Below, piece after piece: positions 1 through 8,421 of a stretch of 64,000 nt of DNA; the stretch's first letter is position 1, and each line of letters opens with the position of its first letter. A program made the translations under genes and the position numbers. Under the pieces are notes generated by a model. The model was given only the letters and a program-made list of their open reading frames with translations, did no database searches and was not told where the DNA came from. This DNA is from Candidatus Geothrix odensensis (GTDB lineage: Bacteria > Acidobacteriota > Holophagae > Holophagales > Holophagaceae): positions 1 through 64,000 of the forward strand of contig JADKCH010000012.1 in assembly GCA_016714685.1 (NCBI GenBank), read 5' to 3'.

Positions 1-85
1 CTAAACGCCCCTCGGTGCTCGTCGACATCAAGTCGCCTTCGCCCCCGGGGAGATCCCCCAGGACGTGCGCTACTGGAGCCTGTAA
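1..85 (+). CDS. Nucleotide-sugar dehydrogenase, C-terminal end (TviB/WbpO-like), partial
   Basis: Only the last ~28 codons lie in the window. With one missing G restored near position 38, the reading frame gives a tail ending in D-V-R-Y-W-S-L and a TAA at 83-85. A C-terminal V-L-V-D-I-K stretch followed by a Y-W-x-L end is typical of UDP-N-acetylglucosamine/galactosamine 6-dehydrogenases of the TviB/WbpO type. The stop overlaps the ATG of the next gene (TAATG), as expected for an operon in which the dehydrogenase and a TviC/WbpP epimerase make UDP-GalNAcA-type sugars. The identification rests on the tail and on the neighbour, so it is moderate. Confidence 0.55.
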
Positions 86-1110
86 TGACGCGATTCGACG
101 AGCTGCAGGAATCGCTCCGCCTCCGGCCCAGGACTTGGTTAGTGACGGGGGCCGCCGGATTCATAGGTTCCCACCTGACCGCTACTCTGCTCAAGCTCGG
201 GCAGCAGGTGAAGGGTCTCGACAACTTCGCCACGGGGCGGAGGAGCAACCTCGATGATATTCGCTGGGAGGTCGGTGAGGCTGCCTGGAGCCGTCTGACC
301 TTCATCGAAGGGGACATCCGGAGTTTGGAGACCTGTATTCAAGCGGTCCAGGGTGCCGACGTCGTAAGCTCACCAGGCCGCCTGGAAGCGGTCCCCGCTC
401 CATTCAGAATCCCATCGCCAGCCACCAGGCCAATGTGGACGGATTCCTCCATGCTCTGGGCCGCCAAAGAACAGGGCGTCCAGAACTTCGTGTTCGCCTC
501 CTCCAGCTCCGTGTGCGGCGATGACCCCCGGCTGCCCAAGTCGAGACCCAGACCGGCCGGCCCCTGTCGCCCCTACGCCCTCACGAAATCCATCAACGAG
601 CAAGTACTTGGTGTTCGAGCAAACCTACGGCCTGCGGGCCATCGGCCTGCGCTACTTCAATATGTTCGGGCCGGCAGAATCCCAACGGACCATACGCCGC
701 CGTCATCCCCCGCTGGATCCGCGCCCTCGAGCGCGGCGACACCTGCGCCATCTTCGGCGATGGCGAGACCAGCCGGGACTTCTGCTTCGTGGCCAACGCC
801 ATACAGGCGAACCTGCTGGCCGGCTGCCTACCCACCGAGGCCGAGGGCGGGATCTTCAATGTCTCCTACGGCGGCAAGACCTCCCTGAACACCCTCCACG
901 GCCTCATCCGCGACCGCGTCGCCGGGTCCATCCGAGCGCGCCGCCCTCGAGGCCGACCATCAGGCCCCCCGGGCCGGTGACATCCGGGACTCCCAGGCCG
1001 ACCTGACCCGCAGCTCGGGCCTCCTCGGCTATGCTCCCACCCATTCCGTGGGCCAGGGGCTGGATGAAACGGTGCCGTGGTTCCTCGCTCATCCCGAATC
1101 CCCCGAGTGA
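85..1110 (+). CDS. UDP-N-acetylglucosamine 4-epimerase, TviC/WbpP family (frameshifted)
   Basis: Extended short-chain dehydrogenase/reductase that interconverts UDP-GlcNAc and UDP-GalNAc (or the uronic acids) for surface polysaccharide. The N-terminus has the Rossmann motif T-G-A-A-G-F-I-G-S-H near residues 21-30, then L-D-N-F-A-T-G; pieces read in other frames supply the A-S-S-S-S-V region, the catalytic P-Y-A-L-T-K (YxxxK), L-R-Y-F-N-M-F-G-P and D-G-E-T-S-R-D-F-C. These motifs and the full span of ~340 residues fit WbpP/TviC. The frame is lost and regained at about 365, 455, 540, 565, 603, 675 and 925, mostly in G/C runs. The last segment reads cleanly to TGA at 1108-1110. Either the sequence is error-rich here or the gene is dead; see findings. 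Confidence 0.8.
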
Positions 1111-1120
1111 CGGGGCTCCA

Positions 1121-1736
1121 GTGTTCAAGTCTATCGCCCACCTGATGACCTTCGCCCGCCGCGCCTCGCGCCGCCTCAGGATGTACCTGCTCCGGCCCCT
1201 GTTCGGATCCCAGGGGAGGGGCTTCAGGTTCGATCCCGATGGCCTCTACTCCTTCCCGAACATCCATGTAGGCGACGAGGTGAACCTCGGCTACCAGCCC
1301 ATCCTAATGGCCGCCCTTTCCGAAATCCGAATCGGGAGCCGCATCATGTTCGGCCCCCAGGTGATGGTCATCGGTGGCGGCCACAACACCGCCAAGATCG
1401 GGGCCTTCATGTCCGAAGTGCACGAGAAGGCCGCCGGCGACGATCTCGGCGTGGTCATCGAGGACGATGTGTGGGTGGGCGGACGGGCCATCATCCTGCG
1501 GGGCGTCACCCTGGGCCGCGGTAGCATCATCGGCGCCGGATCGGTGGTGAACCGCTCCACCCCCCTACGCCATTGCCGCGGGGAACCCCGCGCAGGTGAT
1601 CCGGTTCCGCTGGGATGTCGAGACCATCCTCCAGCATGAAGCCAGCCTCTACCCTCCGGATCAGCGGCTGAGCCGGGAGGCCCTGGAGGCTTGGCAGCAA
1701 GCCGGAACCATGTTTCCCTCTCGCAGGCAGGCTTGA
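1121..1736 (+). CDS. Left-handed beta-helix (hexapeptide) acyltransferase (frameshifted near 1563)
   Basis: Sugar O- or N-acyltransferase of the LbH/WbbJ type. Hexapeptide repeats run through I-R-I-G-S-R-I-M-F-G, V-V-I-E-D-D-V-W-V-G-G and I-I-L-R-G-V-T-L-G-R-G-S-I-I-G-A-G-S-V-V, followed by Y-A-I-A-A-G-N-P-A-Q-V-I in the other frame; this A-x-G-x-P-A end is the usual closing motif of the family. A GTG at 1121, 10 bases after the epimerase stop, gives an N-terminus starting FKSIAHL and is a better start than the ATG at 1031, which lies inside the epimerase. A C run at about 1560-1566 breaks the frame. The stop TGA (1734-1736) overlaps the next ATG. The substrate cannot be told from sequence. 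Confidence 0.72.
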
Positions 1737-2821
1737 TGCCGCACCCAGCGGGTCCCCGCGTCTGCCTGGTGGCGCCCCTGCCCCCCCCCTACGGGGGCAT
1801 CGCCCGGTGGGCCCAGATCATCACCACCACGCCCGCCACACCACGGCCAGGCCGACCTCCATGTGGTGGACACCGCCCCCCGCTGGCGGGAGATCCACGA
1901 CCTCCGCCCCTGGCGCCGCTGGCTGGGGGGCGGGCTCCACGGCCTGGCCCTCCTCGGCCAGGTGGCCTGTCACCTGCTCCGGGGCAGCCGGGTGCTGCAC
2001 CTCACCACCTCCGGCCAGCTCGCCATCCTCCGGGACATCGCCATGCTGCGCCTGGCCCGCGCCTTCGGGGTGCGTTCCCTCTACCACCTGCGCTTCGGCC
2101 GCATCCCCGAGCTGGCGGCCCAAGGCACCCCCGAGGTGGCGTCGGCTCGTCAGGCCCTCCGGCTGGCCACCACCGTCCTGGCCATTGACCGAAGCACCGA
2201 GGCGGCGCTGCGGCACCACCTCCCGGACCTCGACCTCCGGCTCCTCCCCAACTGCGCCGACCTGGCGGCCCTTCCCACCCCCGCCCCCTCGGCGGAACGC
2301 CCCCACCGCCCTGTTCCTCGGCTGGGTGATCCCCAACAAGAGGTGTCGAGGACCTGCTCCAGGCCTGGAGCGACCTGGGGGATCCTCCTGGCGGCTGGTG
2401 CTCGCCGGCCCCGTGGAACCCGCCTACCACCGGGCTCTGGCCGCCCGGTATCCCCTGGACCAGTGACCTTCACCGGTGCCCTGGCCACGGCAAAGAGCCA
2501 TGGCCCTGATGGCCACTGCCGACCTCTTCGTGCTGCCCAGCCACGCGAGGGCTTCCTAATGTTGTCGCTGAAGCCATGGCCTTGGGCCGGCCCATCCTAG
2601 CCACCGCCGTGGGCGCCATTCCCGAGATGCTCGAGGATGGATGCGGCCAGGTGGTGCCCCCAGGATGCCCCCGCCCTTGAGGCCGCCCTGCGCGACCTGA
2701 TGGACGATGCGGCGCTCCGGGAGCGCCTGGGCCAAGCCGCCCGGGCCAAGCTCCAGCGCGAATACACCCTGGAGGCCGTCTTCGCCCGCCTCCTGGCCCT
2801 CTGGCAGGGCAGGCCTCATGA
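1736..2821 (+). CDS. Glycosyltransferase family 4 (GT-B), frameshifted
   Basis: The start ATG (1736) overlaps the acyltransferase stop. The N-terminus reads V-C-L-V-A-P-L-P-P-P-Y-G-G-I-A-R-W, the glycine-rich loop of GT4 enzymes. Further pieces in the other frames include L-L-P-N-C-A-D, F-L-G-W-V-I-P-N-K (cf. the F-x-G-R-x-x-x-x-K motif), L-F-V-L-P-S-H-A-x-E-G-F and A-M-A-L-G-R-P-I-L-A-T-A-V-G, which contains the family's donor-binding EX7E region, then a helical C-terminus. At least five indels (about 1850, 2310, 2345, 2500, 2560) scatter the protein over three frames; corrected, it would be ~360 residues. It probably transfers a sugar during assembly of the O-unit. The exact end is uncertain because of the indels. 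Confidence 0.68.
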
Positions 2822-4016
2822 CCCTCCCGGCCTCGCCGCCCCACCGTCGCCCTGGTGGGCACCTTCAAGTTCCTGATGACAGCGCCCCCAGTCGGCGGGT
2901 CCTGGCCCTGGCCCGGCTCCTGGACGCCGCCGGGGCCCGTCCCCTCATCGGAGCCGCCGACCCCACGCCCGACCTCCGCCCTCGGGAGGGCCCGGCCGGC
3001 GACCTGCCCGTTGTCCACCTCAGCGAACTGCCCCAGAAAACCACCCCTCGCCTCATCCAGGCCCTGCGCCAGTTCGTCTGGGGTGGGCGGGCCTGCGCCT
3101 GGCTGGAGGGCCTCGACCCCCGGCCCGCCGCCGTGCTGCTCTACGGCGGGTACTCGCCCTTCGCCCTCTGGCTGCTGCGCTTCCGGCGCCGGACGGGCAT
3201 CCCGGTCTTGGTGGACGCCGTCGAATGGTACCAGCCCAGCCATGTGCCGGGCGGGCCCCTCGGCCCCTTCCACCTGATGTGGAATGGGCCCTCCGGCGCC
3301 TGTTCCCCGCCTCGGCCACGCCATCTGCATCAGCCGCTACCTGCAGCGCCACTTCGAGGCCAAGGGCTGCCGCACCTCTACCTGCCCGCCGTGCTGGATG
3401 TGGCGGCCATCGAGCCCGACCTCGCGCCGCGCCCCGCCTCGGCCCCCCTCCGCCTGGCCTACACGGGCACCCCGGGAAAGAAGGACCTGCTCGATCCCAT
3501 GGTGGAGGCCCTGCTGCGCCTGGACCCCCAGGGCGAGCGGATCCGCTTCGCCATCGTCGGCCCCTCCCCCGCCGCGCTGCTGCAGCTCCCCGCCCTGCGC
3601 CGCCGGGGCCTGAGCGAGCTGCCCCCCGGCCTGGAGGCCCCCGGCCAGGTAACCAATGCCGAGGCCCTGGCCCAGGTCCGCCGGGCGGACTTCTCCGTGC
3701 TTTTGCGGCACCGGCAGCGCTACGCCATGGCCGGCTTCCCCACCAAGGTGCCGGAAAGCCTCGCCGTGGGCACGCCCGTCCTCTGCAACCTCACCAGCGA
3801 CCGGGGGACTTCCTGGAGGATGGGGTGCAGGCCCTGGTCTGCCCCGAGCCCACCGCCGAGGCCTGTGAACAGGCCCTCCTCCGCGCCCTGGCCCTCAGCC
3901 CCGCCCAGCGCACCGACTTCCGACAGGCCGCCCGCCGATTGGCTGAGGCGCAATTCGATTATCAATTATATCAATCTGCATTTCGTCAGTTTATGTCGGA
4001 TCTCAAGCAAAATTAG
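2818..4016 (+). CDS. Second glycosyltransferase (GT4-like), frameshifted
   Basis: Begins MTLPASPP followed, one frame later, by V-A-L-V-G-T-F-K-F, and overlaps the previous gene end. The longest clean piece (about 3330-3800) reads through A-I-C-I-S-R-Y-L, L-A-Y-T-G-T-P-G-K-K-D, V-L-L-R-H and F-P-T-K-V-P-E-S-L-A-V-G-T-P-V-L-C-N, typical of the C-terminal GT-B domain (F-P-x-K-x-x-E-x-L-A-x-G-x-P-V). Breaks occur near 2880, 3290, 3380 and 3805. The last ~65 bases (from about 3950) turn abruptly AT-rich although still coding, so a compositional junction falls inside this gene. It converges with the polymerase gene, overlapping it by four bases. Sugar specificity is unknown. Confidence 0.65.
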
Positions 4017-5399
4017 AACTTGTTTACGAAGTCTTGCCGATTCAATTGGTCCAAAAATCCAACGCGGGTCAATACCTCAGCAAATGCAATCCAAAATAGA
4101 ACATAAACCACGACCCCATTTGTAAGAATGGCACCAACAAGCACACAGTAGATTGAAACCCCATAATTAAAATCGAGATTTAAAATATTCGAGTATTCTT
4201 TTTTGATTTTTTTGAAAATAAACATACCAATATGAACAAAAGGCATTGTTATTAAAATGCTTGCCGGAATTCCATAGTACGCAGCAATTTTTAAAGCCAG
4301 TATGTGAGGTACAGGATCATAGGGAGAAGCTGCCTGTCCTATCAGGGGATTGTTAATAATAGCATTAAATGCAAACTGGTACCCACCTAATCTCGAAACC
4401 ACAGATGTATCTTCAGATTGAACTATGAGATAGCGCAAAATGGAAATTTTTTCGAAATTCATGATCAATACAGCTAGACCAACCGCGCCAAACAATCCCA
4501 ATATAATCAATATTTTTTTGCTCTGAATTCGACGCAGACCCCAGAAGGCTCCCCAAGCCATTACAACAGCACCAGTCCACGAGTTAATGAATTCATCCAG
4601 AGCACGACCACGCTAATACCATGGGTATCACCCATACCGCACATCGAATATGTCCATGTTCTTTCCTTTTATCTTTAAGCATTCCATATATAGAAACAAC
4701 CATCAGCATTACCGAATAGACTCCCAGCGAGTTCGGATTATGAAAATGTCAAATTTCATCACAGAAAGATCATGTTTGCTGAAATTCAAAAAGCGATTGG
4801 CACATTGATCTTATCTCTTGGATCAACAACCCACCCTTCTCCACCAATTTTACTTGCATATGGAAGCTCCGTTGATATCCGCAGTGATTGATCCACCAAG
4901 GATCACCAACATAGCTATTATTCCTTGGGTTAACACAAAAAGAAAAACAAATTATCAATTTTATAACGAAGCGCACCTGTAATCCAAAGAAAGAAAAAGG
5001 AACTCCAAGCCAAATAAGTTCTGATAATCCAATGACTACACCTTGTCCCCGAAAAAGCGCTGAACCTAGAATAATGCAAGAAAGTGCGATTAATGGCCAA
5101 AAATAATAAATGAAAAAATCCTTATTTTTTTTCCGCATTAAATCATTTTTAAATAATCGATACATCGATACAAGTGTCGCAAAAACAATTAACAATCTGA
5201 TAGGCATTTTGTATTTTGAATAATACGAAGTAAGCCAATACATTATTCCTGCACTATCAGTATCAGAGCCTATCAATCCAACCGAAGCAGCAATTCCCCT
5301 AGATTTAAATTTCAGCAACAACCCAAAACTGAGTATCAATAGTGAAAGCACGATTAATAGGCTGATCATTTCCACCATTTCGAAGAGGCCGCAGTGCAC
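4013..5399 (-). CDS. O-antigen polymerase/ligase-like membrane protein (Wzy type), frameshifted
   Basis: Two long hydrophobic reading frames on the minus strand (4770-5399 and 4013-4561) are joined through a frameshifted stretch. The first starts with a membrane segment I-S-L-L-I-V-L-S-L-L-I-L-S-F-G-L-L and has several more; the second contains I-L-I-I-L-G-L-F-G-A-V-G-L-A-V-L-I, the motif R-L-G-G-Y-Q-F-A-F-N-A-I-I-N-N-P-L-I-G-Q and then further membrane helices. A late periplasmic loop with R-x-x-x-x-x-x-A-x-x-x-I-x-x-x-P-x-x-G is the hallmark of Wzy/WaaL proteins. The DNA is strikingly AT-rich compared with everything outside 3.95-7.8 kb. Position beside Wzx and Wzz supports Wzy. The start is not certain (GTG at 5399 has no clear ribosome binding site). 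Confidence 0.6.
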
Positions 5400-5471
5400 C
5401 CTTCTCTCATGCCCATCAATTCACAAGCTTCAGCCAGACAAAGGACTGGGTTATGGCGTACTCTCCTCCAA

Positions 5472-6706
5472 TCATCCTGGCACTCCTTGGGCCATATCCT
5501 TATGTTGACTTAACTTCATTCTCATGGTCAGCATCAAAAATAATTGATGCACTATACCTGACAATCTAGCAAATAAGAAAATTCTAGGGCTCGACCCTTG
5601 GGGCATCAGATAAAAACAACCCGCCAATCCAGCAGAGGAAACACTATCAATCATCAATTGAATAGGCTGCAACCTCCAAAACACGATAGGAAATACGATA
5701 AAATGCTCACCAAGTAAGTACAGCCCATACCAACAGCGGCGTCATGTAAGCATATGCGCCAACCCAGTTTTTTTCATGAATGGCTGCAGAAGCAATGGGA
5801 GCGCAATCCCAAGTCCAAGGCCGACCAAGGTCAGCCCTGATAACAGAAGCCAAAACGATTTGAAGATTTTGTGTTTATATAAATCCAGCCCATCCGGCCC
5901 CGCCAATCGCTTATAAAGAACCTGCGCCAAAGCCGAGCCGAGCATCATCACCGGGGCCCAAATGAGCCGGTGGGACAGGGAGAAATGCCCGGCGGCGGTA
6001 GGGGAGTAGCGCCAGCCGAACAGCACCACCGGCAGGCTGAAGGCCACGGTGGACACGAATTCGGAGAGGGTGCCGCCCACGACGAAATCATCGTAGGCCC
6101 GCAGGAGCCTCGACAGGGGCGGTCCCCCGGCCCGCCGGAGGATGCCACGGAGGGAGGGGCTCTCCGCCCGGGTGGCCATGTAGGCCAGGGCGGCCGCCTC
6201 GCCGGCCAGGGTGCCGAGGACCAGCCCCTGGGCCACCCCGAGCCATCCGAGGGCGAGCTGGGAGAGCGAAAGGAGGACGGCCCGGATCAGGATCCCCCGC
6301 GAGATGAGGCCGAAGGCGCCGACCTTGACGAACCACCCCTGGTAGATGCGACCGATCCCGGCCAGGAAGAGGATCCCCCGAGGACCCGAGGAACAGGGGT
6401 CCAGATGCAGGCGCCCCGTCAGCCGAGCACGGAGGCCCCCAGGACCCCCAGGAACATCACCAGGAGGTGGCTGAGGAGGCCGACCCGGGAAGGTACCTTC
6501 AGCTTCCTCCCCATCCCTGGTCACCACGATGATCTGGTGCATCTGCAGAGCGGATAGGATGCCGATCATGCCGATGGCTGCGATACCGGCGTAAAATCTG
6601 CCGTAGGCTGATGCTGAGTAGAAGTGGATGCATCCTAAAAGAGCCAGCCACTGTAACCCTTGAGCAAGGGCACTCCCAATGGAAAGCTTAAAAAATTTCG
6701 TATCAC
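5472..6706 (-). CDS. Polysaccharide flippase (Wzx/MATE-like), frameshifted
   Basis: Would flip lipid-linked repeat units across the inner membrane. The middle piece (5742-6400) reads L-A-G-I-G-R-I-Y-Q-G-W-F, F-G-L-I-S-R-G-I-L-I-R-A-V-L-L-S-L and R-L-L-R-A-Y-D-D-F-V-V-G-G-T-L-S-E-F-V-S-T, the pattern of PST/Wzx transporters. Upstream pieces in other frames supply K-L-S-I-G-S-A-L-A-Q-G-L-Q-W and a helix G-L-L-S-H-L-L-V-M-F-L-G-V-L-G-A-S; downstream pieces supply W-V-G-A-Y-A-Y-M-T-P-L-L-V-W-A-V-L-T and a hydrophobic C-terminus ending at 5472. A GTG at 6706 with AGAGGG seven bases upstream is the likeliest start if one T is restored in the T6 run. Composition switches from AT-rich to GC-rich and back within the gene. 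Confidence 0.62.
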
Positions 6707-6806
6707 TTAATTGCCCTCTTTAATTCCCTTTAGTTCAGCATTCAATTAACAAATTACTCCAAAGGAGGATTGATAATTATAAGAATTTAAGTCTAGTTGA
6801 GGGCTG

Positions 6807-7756
6807 TCAATTGGGAGAATCGTCTAGTATTTTTTCCTTCACCCATGGCCAATTCCGGTAATCAAAATCCACAAAATGTTGAAATAAAAATGCAAAGAGA
6901 ACTAATAACAAGCGCGAAGGTCTACTCTTTTCAATCGGAAGATTTCCTGGCATCGATACATTTTAGAATCGGCACATCATTTTTGCATCGAGTAGAGCTT
7001 GCTCTCGGTTCACAGCCAGTGTGGTGACCAATTGACGGCGAAGATTCAGTGCAGCCTCCAGCCTTTGGCCGTTGAGAATGACAGCCGGGTCAGCGCTAGT
7101 CCGATAGTTTCGATTTGCCTGAAGAAAATTTTGGAATTGAGCCTCGGCTTGCCTCAGTTCACCTTCCGATTCCTTAAGACGTGATTCTGCAAAGCCCGCC
7201 TTCTCGCCCCCGCGAGTTCGACTATTCCGGACCACGAATTGATTCAATAAGGCCGTTACTTCTCTGGCCAGCGCCCAGGGAAAGCTCAGGAGATTTGGTC
7301 TCCACCGTCAACGTTATGACATTGGTTTCATGTCTCTAGTCACATTAATAGCACCACCTAGTGCAGCGACAGCTTTATCCATGTTTGATTCGTCTAAATA
7401 GGCGTACAGGCTATCGTCAATGAGATATTCACGGGAAACCGCCAAAACCGCTGGTGAAATTTAAATCGAGTTCCAAGGAGTTGCTCCTTCATCCATCGGC
7501 TGTTCATGATGTCGACGAAATTGGCGTCGCCGCCTCCTGGATTTCCAACCGACAGGCCGATCGCAGCAGCAGCCATCGCAAGCCCCCCTCCGGCAGAGGA
7601 GGAGGCTTCCACGGGAAGGAGCCTTGCTTCCGAGCGGTAATAGTTCGGGAGCGACAGGGAGGCCAAGGCAGTTACCCACCTAACCAGCCCCCACTTCAGG
7701 GCTTCCCAAGGGGCTTTAGTCATCTCTAAATTTGGGGCCCAGGCCATTGGTTTCAA
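6807..7756 (-). CDS. Chain-length determinant protein (Wzz/GNVR family), frameshifted
   Basis: The N-terminal piece (7394-7756) has a membrane helix W-G-L-V-R-W-V-T-A-L-A-S followed by Y-Y-R-S-E-A-R-L-L-P, where Wzz proteins begin their periplasmic domain, and a glycine/alanine-rich loop. The next piece (6963-7247) is a coiled coil (E-S-R-L-K-E-S-E-G-E-L-R-Q-A-E-A-Q-F-Q-N-F) with the GNVR-like start V-V-R-N-S-R-T-R. The last piece gives V-S-M-P-G-N-L-P-I-E-K-S-R-P-S-R-L-L-L-V, the P-x-x-P-x-x-P-x-R-x-x motif ahead of the second membrane helix, ending at TGA 6807. Breaks lie near 6965 and between 7250 and 7390. It would set polysaccharide chain length together with the adjacent Wzy. Confidence 0.66.
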
Positions 7757-7814
7757 GCATCGAGTCAGTTATCAGGTTACCTGGGCCTTTGTGTGCCCAT
7801 AAACCAAGATAAAC

Positions 7815-7847
7815 AAGAGCAGCAGCAGATGTTCTGCTGCTGCTCTT
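7815..7847 (-). terminator. Perfect 15-bp hairpin, probable terminator or boundary
   Basis: Arms 7815-7829 and 7833-7847 are perfectly complementary with a three-base loop (TGT); each arm is built of AGC units. It lies just downstream of the minus-strand FN3-like/oxidase block and upstream of the Wzz gene. On the minus strand the hairpin is followed by TTGTTTATCTTGG, a weak U-tract. A Rho-independent terminator is the simplest reading; the repeat-like arms could also be a structural element. Confidence 0.5.
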
Positions 7848-7881
7848 ATCCACACTAAAAAAAGGTTCCTAGGGCTGCACC

Positions 7882-8421
7882 CTAAAAGGTCAACCACCAC
7901 CTCCACGAACTCGCACCACTTAAGTTATACGATTTAACACTTACCAAGCTTAGGTCCCATTTCCAAGGGGTTGCCTGGGTATAGGTCCCAATGCCCGAAA
8001 TGCCATCGGGGCGCCAACCTGAGCAACGGTCTAGGTGACTAAGGTTCACTTGCGGTGTTGTAGTTCCAAAAGAAACATAATACCCTGTGGCGTAGGGTAC
8101 CGCACTGAAAGTGTATGTTGGCGTGCGGGTGGTGATCCCCCCGCTGGGGCTGAGGGCCGTCGGGGTCGCTGGTATCACTTTGACGGTGAAAGGCAGGAGA
8201 CTACTCCAAGCACTGGTGCCGGTGGCATTGACGGCCTTCATATACCAAGCGTAGGACCCAGGGTCCAAGGTGGTCGGAAGTGTAATGCTACCTGTGCCCG
8301 TCCCAGTGGGAGCCCCCACCTGTGATGCGGAATAAGTCTGGCCAAGGAAATGCCGTCTCGTTGCATAATTCCAAATATAGGAAGTAATAGCCTGAGGCTC
8401 CAACCACCACATTAAGGTCAA
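7882..8421 (-). CDS. FN3/Ig-like beta-sandwich fragment, probably the continuation of the oxidase gene
   Basis: A 179-residue frame rich in Thr, Ser, Tyr and Gly with the periodic Y-x-V/W pattern of fibronectin type III domains: L-D-P-G-S-Y-A-W-Y-M-K-A-V-N-A-T-G-T-S-A-W-S followed by P-A-T-P-T-A-L-S-P-S-G-G and a second repeat with A-T-G-Y-Y-V-S-F-G. It has no signal peptide and no Shine-Dalgarno; it overlaps the stop of the upstream frame by four bases and continues the same kind of Ig-like repeats that close the multicopper oxidase. I infer it is the C-terminal part of that protein, separated by indels around 8420-8570. It could instead be a separate decayed gene. Confidence 0.5.
   Translation of the reverse strand: MTLMWWLEPQAITSYIWNYATRRHFLGQTYSASQVGAPTGTGTGSITLPTTLDPGSYAWYMKAVNATGTSAWSSLLPFTVKVIPATPTALSPSGGITTRTPTYTFSAVPYATGYYVSFGTTTPQVNLSHLDRCSGWRPDGISGIGTYTQATPWKWDLSLVSVKSYNLSGASSWRWWLTF

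Noticed and set aside
7815..7847. CAG/CTG trinucleotide repeat or CRISPR-like repeat
   Set aside because: Only two short blocks of repeat units facing each other as a hairpin; no spacers and no repeats elsewhere. Kept only as a terminator-like hairpin.
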